DNA of 9,460 nucleotides from Deltaproteobacteria bacterium (GTDB lineage: Bacteria > Desulfobacterota > Desulfobacteria > Desulfobacterales > JAFDFH01), in contig JAFDFH010000064.1 in NCBI GenBank assembly GCA_019309945.1, positions 1 through 9,460 of the forward strand. Reading direction: 5' to 3'. The position numbers and the translations under genes are program-made. Below the pieces are notes generated by a model. The model was not told where the DNA came from. It was given only the letters and a program-made list of their open reading frames with translations, and ran no database searches. This document shows, piece after piece, positions 1 through 5,795 of this stretch (its first letter is position 1; every line of letters begins with the position of its first letter).

Positions 1-64
1 AAGATATCTTTTAGCCATAGATTTTTAACTCGGACATGGAATATAGGAATTTCTTTTTTTTAGA

Positions 65-77
65 GCGGCGAAGCCGC
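65..77. repeat. GC-rich hairpin with GAA triloop
   Basis: The arms GCGGC (65-69) and GCCGC (73-77) are perfectly complementary and enclose the loop GAA, giving a C(GAA)G-closed hairpin. It lies directly against a second hairpin with the same loop (78-108). A run of eight T precedes it (53-60) and no T-run follows it, so it is not a forward rho-independent terminator. Read on the other strand the stem is followed by A residues, so it is not a reverse one either. It could be a REP-like dispersed palindrome or a structured RNA end. The structure is certain from the sequence; its role is unknown. Confidence 0.55.
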
Positions 78-108
78 GTTATATAGAATCGCGAAGCGAT
101 TGTATAAC
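78..108. repeat. Two-part hairpin with GAA triloop
   Basis: The inner stem is AATCGC (87-92) with GCGATT (96-101) around the loop GAA (93-95). The outer stem is GTTATA (78-83) with TATAAC (103-108). An asymmetric internal loop (84-86 against 102) separates the two stems. Twelve base pairs plus the same CGAAG apex as the neighbouring hairpin make chance a poor explanation. The pair may be a REP/BIME-like dispersed element left of the operon, or part of a 3' untranslated region of a gene to the left of the window. No following T-run was seen. Confidence 0.55.
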
Positions 109-140
109 TTGATGTTTGAATATCATAAAACAATGTACGA

Positions 141-175
141 TGACAATTAAACTTTTTAAAAAAGCTTAATTGACA
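141..175. repeat. 35-bp interrupted AT-rich palindrome overlapping the -35 box
   Basis: The sequence is symmetric about A158. The arms TGACAATTAAACTTTTT (141-157) and AAAAAGCTTAATTGACA (159-175) pair at 15 of 17 positions; the mismatches are 151/165 and 143/173. The right arm ends exactly on the TTGACA -35 hexamer of the promoter in front of the regulator gene. It may be a regulator binding site, a cruciform-prone upstream element, or the remnant of a bidirectional terminator. No T-run follows it on the + strand, which argues against an active terminator in that direction. Confidence 0.5.
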
Positions 176-199
176 AAAATGTTACAGATGTGTTATGAG
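170..199 (+). promoter_or_regulatory. Sigma70-type promoter of the regulator gene
   Basis: A perfect -35 hexamer TTGACA lies at 170-175 and a -10 TATGAG at 194-199, with an 18-nt spacer and an extended -10 TG at 191-192. Transcription would start near 205-208, giving a leader of roughly 22 nt before the TTG start codon at 229. The -10 box and predicted start fall inside an inverted repeat (193-217), as expected for a repressible promoter. No other promoter this good was seen in the window. Confidence 0.6.
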
Positions 200-217
200 T
201 AGATTAACTACTCATAA
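193..217. promoter_or_regulatory. Candidate operator: perfect 10-bp inverted repeat
   Basis: The arms TTATGAGTAG (193-202) and CTACTCATAA (208-217) are perfectly complementary and are separated by ATTAA. The repeat covers the -10 box and the predicted transcription start, and ends just before the start codon of the winged-helix regulator. This is the usual geometry of an autorepression operator for a dimeric winged-helix protein. The right arm also overlaps the start of the Shine-Dalgarno sequence (216-221), so an RNA hairpin there could instead affect translation. The symmetry is seen directly; regulator binding is inferred. Confidence 0.55.
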
Positions 218-221
218 AGGA
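216..221 (+). promoter_or_regulatory. Shine-Dalgarno site supporting the TTG start at 229
   Basis: AAAGGA lies 7 nt before the TTG at 229-231. It is the only good ribosome binding site near this end of the reading frame, and it supports the non-ATG start. Its first two bases belong to the right arm of the inverted repeat 193-217. Confidence 0.55.
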
Positions 222-228
222 ACCATAA

Positions 229-774
229 TTGGAAAATTTATTCACCGGTCTTATTTCATCAAAAACGCGGATCAAACTGCTAATCCGCTTTTTCTTTAAC
301 CCGAATACCCGCTCATACTTACGTGAACTGGCCAAAGAATTCAATGTGTCAACCAATTCGGTGCGAGAGGAACTCAATCAGCTTACTAAAACCAAACTCC
401 TCACCTCTCAAAAAAGCGGCCGGCAGGTGATTTATAAGGCCAACCCGAAACATCCATTGTTTCCGGAACTCAAATCCATGGTCAGCAAAGTTATGGGCAT
501 TGATCAGGTTGTCGACGGTATCGTCACCCGGCTCGGCGACCTTGAAAGCGCATACCTGCTCGACGACTACGCAGAAGGTAAAGACACCGGCATTATAGAT
601 CTTTTGCTTGTGGGTGATATTGATCAGTATCACCTCAATGACTTGAGCAGAAAAACTGAACGATATATCAAACGAAAAATCCGTTCTTTGGCTCTCAGCA
701 GAGATGAATTTAAAGAATTTGAACCGAAGTTAAAAGAATGTCCTCACATATTGATTTGGGAAAAGAAACTGTGA
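229..774 (+). CDS. Winged-helix transcriptional regulator with degenerate nucleotidyltransferase-like C-terminal domain
   Basis: A 181-residue cytoplasmic protein. Residues about 8-75 form an ArsR/MarR-like winged helix: a first helix with SSKTRIKLLIRFF, a recognition region around YLRELAKEFNVSTNSVREEL, and a wing with SGRQVIYKAN. Residues about 105-175 (LLDDYAEGK, then IIDLLLVGDID) resemble the pol-beta/MNT nucleotidyltransferase core. The usual GS is DD, and the first Asp of the DxD pair is Ile, so catalysis is unlikely; a sensing or dimerisation role is inferred. The TTG start is chosen from its Shine-Dalgarno site and from the MENLF N-terminus, which as I recall is usual for such proteins beside surface-polysaccharide clusters. 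It has its own promoter and a palindromic operator candidate, so autoregulation is likely. A 121-nt gap without an evident terminator or promoter separates it from the next gene. DNA binding is well supported; the target is inferred. Confidence 0.8.
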   Translation: MENLFTGLISSKTRIKLLIRFFFNPNTRSYLRELAKEFNVSTNSVREELNQLTKTKLLTSQKSGRQVIYKANPKHPLFPELKSMVSKVMGIDQVVDGIVTRLGDLESAYLLDDYAEGKDTGIIDLLLVGDIDQYHLNDLSRKTERYIKRKIRSLALSRDEFKEFEPKLKECPHILIWEKKL

Positions 775-895
775 TAAGAAATGAATAACCAAATGTTTGT
801 AAAAAATCGAAGATGCTCAAAAGTTTGCAATATGAGAATTGATAAAAAACAAGCAACATGAGACATGATAGATGATATAGAGATAGGAAGATAAA

Positions 896-2326
896 ATGGC
901 AAAAATTCTCCTTATTACCCCTGACAGCAAAACCTTTTATGGGAATCCACGCTATCCAGCGGCTGGTATTTCAATGATCGGCGCGGTATTGTTAAAATCA
1001 GGCCATCAAGTTCATGGACTGGATATGCGATTTTCAGGCGTTTCCGATGAAATCCTGGTCAAAAAAATTCATGATTTTCAACCGGAGATTATAGGATTTT
1101 CAGTAACAAATTGGGATGTACTTGAAGCTGTTCGACTCGCCAGAAAGATCAAATCGATGCTTCCAGATATATATGTAATTTTTGGAGGACCACAGGTTAC
1201 GCTATGTCCAAAAGAAACATTAAGATACTCGGAAATAGACTTTTTGGTTCTTGGCGAAGGAGAAATTACAATTATAGAACTGATTGCCTGCCTTGAAAAC
1301 AAACGTCCTATTTCAGAAGTTAAAGGCATCGCATTTCGCGATGAAGATTTAAACCCGGTGATTACAGATAGACGCCCGCTCATTAAGGACCTTTCACGAC
1401 TTCCGCTTCCTGCATATGAATTATTTGATCCCCCCGCATATCGGGCTGCTGATGAATTGCGCCTTGGCATTATGAGTAGTCGCGGATGCCCTTATCAATG
1501 TATTTTTTGTACTGGTCGAAAAGTCATGGGGCGTCAAATGCGTCGTCGCTCACCTATTGATGTTGTTTCTGAAATGACACACTGGCACAAAAAATTTGGT
1601 ATCACTCATTTTTGTTTTATTGAAGACAACTGGTTGGCGCATCGCAAGCATGCAATGGAACTTTTAGACGGTCTTGAAAAAGCACAGCTCCCCATAACCT
1701 ATTCTCTCGAAGTTGGAGTTCGAGGTGATGCTTTGAGCAAGGACATCGGCGAGAAACTAAAGAAGACCGGATGTACAATTGTGGCCATCGGCATTGAAAG
1801 CGTGGATCCGGAAGTGCTTGAACTTTCGAAAAAAGGAGAAACAATAGAAGAGATTACTCGGGGAATTCGAGCCGCTAAAGCCGCCGGTCTTTTTGTAAAA
1901 GGGTACTTCATTGTCGCTCTCCCGGGGGATACCAAATCAAAGGTTGAAAAAGCCGTGGCATATGCTCGTAAAGAAAAAATTGATATGCCGCGTTTTGCAT
2001 TGGCTCAGGCTTTTCCCTATACGGAACTTGCTGAGTGGGTTAAAATGAATGGTAAATTCTATCATGAACCCTATGACTATGTCTTATATCACACAGATGA
2101 GGGCCATGGAGACGTACATTATGATTTTCCCGGCTTCCCAAAGGAAGAGATATGGGAAACGTACAATTGGGCCCACGAACAGGCTGAGGCCATTTCTTTT
2201 CAGCGAGCATTGAACCGACGTTTCGGTGATCGTTTGGGAAACCTTCTAAATATATTCAACAACAAGTTGTCGAGACGTCTCGCCATCTGGGGATATCAAA
2301 AAAAACTTATCTCTTTGCCAAAATGA
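896..2326 (+). CDS. B12-binding radical SAM protein
   Basis: A 476-residue enzyme in the cobalamin-dependent radical SAM class (BchE/P-methylase style). Residues 1-135 form a Rossmann-like B12-binding domain, with IFGGPQ at 95-100 and LGEGE at 119-123. The usual DxHxxG is D43-M-R45-F-S-G48, so the axial His is absent, as in many members of this class. The radical SAM core starts near residue 188 and carries C198, C202 and C205 (CPYQCIFC), which bind the 4Fe-4S cluster and SAM. Further core signatures are FIEDNW and GIESVDPEVL. The C-terminal 130 residues are family-specific. ATG 896 is preceded by AGGAAG five nt upstream. It is the first gene of a tightly packed set with two methyltransferases, a membrane protein and a glycosyltransferase, so methylation or rearrangement of a lipid or sugar intermediate is inferred. 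The exact reaction cannot be read from sequence. Confidence 0.88.
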   Translation: MAKILLITPDSKTFYGNPRYPAAGISMIGAVLLKSGHQVHGLDMRFSGVSDEILVKKIHDFQPEIIGFSVTNWDVLEAVRLARKIKSMLPDIYVIFGGPQVTLCPKETLRYSEIDFLVLGEGEITIIELIACLENKRPISEVKGIAFRDEDLNPVITDRRPLIKDLSRLPLPAYELFDPPAYRAADELRLGIMSSRGCPYQCIFCTGRKVMGRQMRRRSPIDVVSEMTHWHKKFGITHFCFIEDNWLAHRKHAMELLDGLEKAQLPITYSLEVGVRGDALSKDIGEKLKKTGCTIVAIGIESVDPEVLELSKKGETIEEITRGIRAAKAAGLFVKGYFIVALPGDTKSKVEKAVAYARKEKIDMPRFALAQAFPYTELAEWVKMNGKFYHEPYDYVLYHTDEGHGDVHYDFPGFPKEEIWETYNWAHEQAEAISFQRALNRRFGDRLGNLLNIFNNKLSRRLAIWGYQKKLISLPK

Positions 2327-2347
2327 AAAGGAAAAATAGTTAATAAA

Positions 2348-2962
2348 ATGAAAAGCCCGGCTTATTGGAATGCTCTGTTGTATGAGCTTTCTGTAAAACT
2401 TCTCTGGAGAAAAAAGAAATCACGGGAAATTTTACGATGGGAAAAAGCTCGCCAATGGATACCGAAGGCGTCAAACGTAGTAGAAGTTGCTGCCGGAACC
2501 GGCCGGTTTTATCTGGAAATGCTTTCTCATCATGTTAAATCTTATATGGCATTGGATATCAATCCCGCGTTTGTAGAAAATATGACATTAAAAGGAATAC
2601 CTGCGCTCCAAACCGATTTAAGGAAAGACCCGATTCCTGGCGCCGATGTTGTTGTCATGATTTCCGCCCTGTACCATTTTAAAAACATTGCTCCTGAATT
2701 TCTTAAAAAACTTCAAATTGCCGCCCGCGATCGTGTGATTATCGTTGAGCCGATCAGTCAGCCTTTGGACAGGAAGTCGCTTTACGACAGGATGCGTGCA
2801 AAACTGGTTGATATCGGAGAAGGTCCAATTTTTCAGCGTTACTCGAAAGAGGAATTATTAGGCTTATGCGAAAAGCACGCTGAGATATTACACTTCGAAC
2901 CGCTTCCGGACAATGAATTTTTAATTGTCTTGTGTAAAAAGAACCACTCGAAAGACCTCTGA
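2348..2962 (+). CDS. Class I SAM-dependent methyltransferase
   Basis: A 204-residue soluble protein with a Rossmann-fold methyltransferase core. SAM-binding motif I is VVEVAAGTGRF (44-54), and the acidic residue that usually contacts the ribose is D70 in MALDINP. D90 and the ALYHF stretch (107-111) correspond to motifs II-IV. VIIVEPISQP follows as a late strand, as in UbiE-like enzymes. The basic N-terminus (KLLWRKKKSREI) could make membrane contact. The gene begins 21 nt after the radical SAM gene. Its only SD-like sequence (AAGGA, 2328-2332) is about 15 nt from ATG, so translational coupling is likely. It resembles small lipid or quinone methyltransferases, but the substrate is not recognisable. 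Motif I strongly supports the fold; the substrate is unknown. Confidence 0.82.
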   Translation: MKSPAYWNALLYELSVKLLWRKKKSREILRWEKARQWIPKASNVVEVAAGTGRFYLEMLSHHVKSYMALDINPAFVENMTLKGIPALQTDLRKDPIPGADVVVMISALYHFKNIAPEFLKKLQIAARDRVIIVEPISQPLDRKSLYDRMRAKLVDIGEGPIFQRYSKEELLGLCEKHAEILHFEPLPDNEFLIVLCKKNHSKDL

Positions 2963-2963
2963 T

Positions 2964-3926
2964 ATGAAAATTGCGTTAAGAATAGTCATAATATTAACAT
3001 TAATCATTGCGGTGTTGATATGGTGGCGCGACGACTTTGAGGTTGCATTCCGTTTGTTTCGAGACCGGATAACGTTTCCGGTTGCAGTCGGGATTCTATT
3101 TTTTGCTCTGACTTGTTTCATCAATGAACCGCTGAGATGGAGATCCATTCTAAAGGAGCGTTTTAGGTCCGTCTCTTTTTCAAAGATATATCACCTCTTG
3201 ACGGCCACCGCTCTGATTAGCTATACCCTTCCCGCACGTTCAGGTATGCCGGTACGATTTTTCTTGTCTAAAAAAATACTGGGTCTTGATTATGTGACTG
3301 TTGGTGCTTTACTGGTTGTCGACTCTGTTTTACTTTATGGCTCATGGTTTGTCATTGCGGTTTTAGGAGGATTCCTCATCATTCCTCAGAAGCATTCTTT
3401 AACCATTACCCTGGGTTTAGGTATTATCGTCTCAGGAATTATAGTTTTGTTTTGTTTTTTACGTATGGACTGGTCCCGTCTTTCCCGTTTCAAAAGGTTA
3501 TCAAGTTTTGCCGCAAAATTCTCAAACGGACTTAAGATGTTGACGGTACGCGTCGGTGTCTTTAATATGCTTCTTCTTTTCAGTGATATTCTCTTTTACG
3601 GTATCCGTCATTCATTGATCTTAATAGGTTTAGGTGTTCAATGCTCCCTTGTTTCCGTTACGTTAATTGTTGCAATCAGTATATTCGCGGGGTTCGTTTC
3701 TCTCATGCCTTTGGGTCTCGGCGGGTATGATCTCAGCCTTGTATTTTTATTGACACTGATTGGTGTTCCAAAAGAACTTGCAATGGTAGTTCCGTTAATA
3801 AACAGAATGGTCATGATCGGTGTCGGGTTGATACTTGGAACGATTTCAATGAGCCGAATCTCTCTATCGCGCAAGACACTTATGGATGTTTCAGAAAATT
3901 CGGCATTGGCTGATAGGATAAACTAA
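2964..3926 (+). CDS. LPG_synthase_TM/UPF0104 (AglD/YbhN-like) multi-pass membrane protein, possible flippase
   Basis: A 320-residue inner-membrane protein with about eight hydrophobic segments (roughly 4-20, 38-53, 74-90, 111-139, 147-166, 198-223, 228-249, 256-300). Family hallmarks are visible: EPLRWR at 55-60, LPARSGMPVR at 89-98, and MPLGLGGYD at 248-256 followed by a Gly-Val and an Asn-Arg pair (N280-R281). Members resemble the membrane half of lysylphosphatidylglycerol synthase (MprF) and archaeal AglD. They are often proposed to move or modify lipid-linked sugars, but transport activity is unproven for most. ATG 2964 is one nt after the previous stop (TGATATG). An in-frame TTG at 2925 would add 13 polar residues inside the preceding gene and is less likely. 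Its place between methyltransferases and a glycosyltransferase suggests handling of their lipid product. Confidence 0.82.
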   Translation: MKIALRIVIILTLIIAVLIWWRDDFEVAFRLFRDRITFPVAVGILFFALTCFINEPLRWRSILKERFRSVSFSKIYHLLTATALISYTLPARSGMPVRFFLSKKILGLDYVTVGALLVVDSVLLYGSWFVIAVLGGFLIIPQKHSLTITLGLGIIVSGIIVLFCFLRMDWSRLSRFKRLSSFAAKFSNGLKMLTVRVGVFNMLLLFSDILFYGIRHSLILIGLGVQCSLVSVTLIVAISIFAGFVSLMPLGLGGYDLSLVFLLTLIGVPKELAMVVPLINRMVMIGVGLILGTISMSRISLSRKTLMDVSENSALADRIN

Positions 3927-3927
3927 A

Positions 3928-4674
3928 ATGATAAATTCGCCCTTGCAGGATTGGCGCCCATTTTATGAAAAAGAAGCAAAAAGATATGACCATTCAAGGT
4001 ACGGAGGATGTTATGGACGACTCTTCAGAAAACTTCATCATGAAACACTGGTGTATCTGGTTAGACCCCATGCTTTCGGCAGAACCTTAGATGTGGCTGC
4101 CGGGACAGGGCACGTAACGTTTCTTTTGGCATCAATGGGATTTGATGTCACCGCACTCGACCTAACGGAAGCCATGATAAGACTGGCTCAAAAAAAACTC
4201 CATGAACAAAACCTTCATGCCAATTATTCCATTGGAAGCGTTTTAGAGCTCCCCTTTTCCGATGAAAGCTTTAATTTAGTCGTGTCCACTCGTTTTTTGC
4301 ACCTTTGGCCGTATGAACAACAGAAAATTGTATTGTCAGAGATGACCCGTGTGTTGGTAACCGGCGGGATGCTGATTGTAGATTTTGATAACTGGTGGCA
4401 CAAAAGTTTGCTTAGTCTGCCCATATTCATATATCAAAAACTTACCGGCAAAGGAAGGAAAGTGGGTGAATATTACAATCGTTTCAGGCAAACGATTCTT
4501 ATGCTGGAGTCTTTAGGGATTCGTATTAATGACATACACGGAGTTGGAGGATACCACCTGTTTTTGCCGGCGATTTTCTCCCAGGCATTGGCACGGACTT
4601 TGGGACGCATTAACGGCTCCACGTCTCTTCGTGTGATATCCGAACAATTTATTCTGAAAGGTCAAAAACGTTGA
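3928..4674 (+). CDS. Class I SAM-dependent methyltransferase (Methyltransf_11/25 type)
   Basis: A 248-residue soluble protein. SAM-binding motif I is TLDVAAGTGHV (53-63), the ribose-contact acid is D78 in VTALDLTEAM, and the pattern SVLELPFSDESFNLVVS (104-120) is typical of Methyltransf_11 proteins. The C-terminal half (about 140-248) carries aromatic and basic stretches such as WWHKSLLSLPIFIYQKL that may contact a lipid. ATG 3928 lies one nt after the previous stop and has TAGGA nine nt upstream. It shares the VAAGTG loop with the other methyltransferase two genes upstream but is otherwise divergent, so recent duplication is not supported. O-, N- or C-methylation of a glycolipid or sugar is inferred from context; the substrate is unknown. 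Confidence 0.84.
   Translation: MINSPLQDWRPFYEKEAKRYDHSRYGGCYGRLFRKLHHETLVYLVRPHAFGRTLDVAAGTGHVTFLLASMGFDVTALDLTEAMIRLAQKKLHEQNLHANYSIGSVLELPFSDESFNLVVSTRFLHLWPYEQQKIVLSEMTRVLVTGGMLIVDFDNWWHKSLLSLPIFIYQKLTGKGRKVGEYYNRFRQTILMLESLGIRINDIHGVGGYHLFLPAIFSQALARTLGRINGSTSLRVISEQFILKGQKR
4656..4661 (+). promoter_or_regulatory. Shine-Dalgarno site deciding the TTG start at 4671
   Basis: GAAAGG lies 9 nt before TTG 4671, which overlaps the previous stop as TTGA. No ATG nearby gives a better start, and the resulting N-terminus MKLLIVAPEISPP fits the first strand of a GT-B glycosyltransferase. Confidence 0.55.
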
Positions 4675-5783
4675 AACTATTGATTGTGGCACCTGAAATT
4701 TCACCTCCGTGGACAGAAGGTAGAAAAAAACTGGTATTTGATCTGGCAGAGACCCTTACTAAATTTTGTACCATAAGGCTTATAACAACGGGAGATGAAA
4801 ATGAGCAATTAAGAGCACCGTGTTCCGGGTATAGAAAGAAAATTTCTTCAAAATGGCAAAAGCTTTTCATATTACATGAAGCCATGAACAAGGAATTGCT
4901 TGATCGGCGTCCGGATGCTGTTTGCCATTTTCCTTTTGGTACATTTCACGGACTTAAAGGCTTGGCTAACCGATGGAGCATTCGATACGTTGATCGAAGG
5001 TGCCAGAAACTTGGGTTGCGATGTCTGACGATTCTCTACAGCATCACCAAAGGATCGATCCATACGCTTAAAAAAAACACAAGAGAACTCGTTCTTGCTC
5101 CAGATAAGAATTTGCCGGGATTAAAAAATGTGGTGATGGGGATAAATACTTCTAAAATTCCTCATATGTTATCAAATCCCCACAAAAAACCTACACTGCT
5201 CTTTATGGCGGGACTTCAAGAAACACGACGGAATATGCTTCATCATGTTCTCAACGAACGCGGCTTGGCAGATGTGATAGAGGCTTGCCCATTCTTTGGG
5301 AAAGCCGGATTACGTGTCATTGCGGCGATCCCACTTTTAAAGGATCGAACGTTGCGTAATGAACTAAGGCAGCGTTTTTTTGAAAAGTGCCCCGACCTAG
5401 ATCTGGATTTACGTACTGAGGTAACTATCCCGGAGATCTTCCATGAAGTCGATATCTACATTTTCCCTTATCGTGTAGAACTGACGCAATTTATCCCTAC
5501 TTCTATTCTGGAAGCGATGGCAGCCGGGATACCCGTGGTTTTATCGGATCTTCAAATGCTCTCTCCCCTTGCAAATGACGGAAAAACCGCTTATCAATAT
5601 CGAAGATGTGATGCAAATCACCTATGGAAAGTTATCCAATCCGCTCTTGCTGATGACCATGGCCGAAGAGAAATCTGCTTTCGCGCCAGGGAATTTGTAG
5701 AAACAGAATGGTCTATTGATCGATCCGTTCAAGATCTATTGGGCATTCTGAATGATCAGAATCCTCAGGTATTTGATGGCTAA
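4671..5783 (+). CDS. GT-B fold glycosyltransferase (GT4/GT1-like)
   Basis: A 370-residue predicted cytoplasmic or membrane-associated glycosyltransferase. The N-terminal Rossmann domain opens with MKLLIVAPEISPPWTEGRKK, where the PPWTEG loop replaces the common GG(x)E acceptor loop. The C-terminal donor domain has DIYIFPYR (261-268) and PTSILEAMAAGIPVV (276-290). The usual EX7E pair reads Q273 to E281, so the first Glu is Gln, while the second is kept. GT4 enzymes move a sugar from a nucleotide- or phospho-sugar to an acceptor; donor and acceptor cannot be read here. It starts with TTG and overlaps the preceding methyltransferase by 4 nt, which suggests coupled translation. It closes the forward operon, ending 12 bp from the convergent gene. 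Family assignment rests on the C-terminal motif; overall similarity to well-studied GT4 enzymes is weak. Confidence 0.78.
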   Translation: MKLLIVAPEISPPWTEGRKKLVFDLAETLTKFCTIRLITTGDENEQLRAPCSGYRKKISSKWQKLFILHEAMNKELLDRRPDAVCHFPFGTFHGLKGLANRWSIRYVDRRCQKLGLRCLTILYSITKGSIHTLKKNTRELVLAPDKNLPGLKNVVMGINTSKIPHMLSNPHKKPTLLFMAGLQETRRNMLHHVLNERGLADVIEACPFFGKAGLRVIAAIPLLKDRTLRNELRQRFFEKCPDLDLDLRTEVTIPEIFHEVDIYIFPYRVELTQFIPTSILEAMAAGIPVVLSDLQMLSPLANDGKTAYQYRRCDANHLWKVIQSALADDHGRREICFRAREFVETEWSIDRSVQDLLGILNDQNPQVFDG

Positions 5784-5795
5784 GCCCCTTATCTC

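Noticed and set aside
53..77. T-run next to a GC hairpin as a rho-independent terminator
   Set aside because: The T-run precedes the hairpin on the + strand, and on the - strand the hairpin is followed by A residues; neither orientation gives a terminator.
781..861. A 26-codon open frame (ATG 781 to TGA 859-861) between the regulator and the radical SAM gene
   Set aside because: No good Shine-Dalgarno site, no recognisable leader-peptide pattern and no attenuator hairpin after it.
856..868. Repeated ACATGA in the leader of the radical SAM gene
   Set aside because: Two hexamers in purine/AT-rich DNA are expected by chance and show no symmetry.
2925..2963. TTG 2925 as start of the UPF0104 membrane protein
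   Set aside because: It would add 13 polar residues overlapping the previous gene. ATG 2964, one nt after the preceding stop, gives an N-terminus that goes straight into a membrane segment.
2348..4674. The two methyltransferase genes as a recent duplication
   Set aside because: They share only the general SAM-binding loop VAAGTG; lengths and the rest of the sequences differ.
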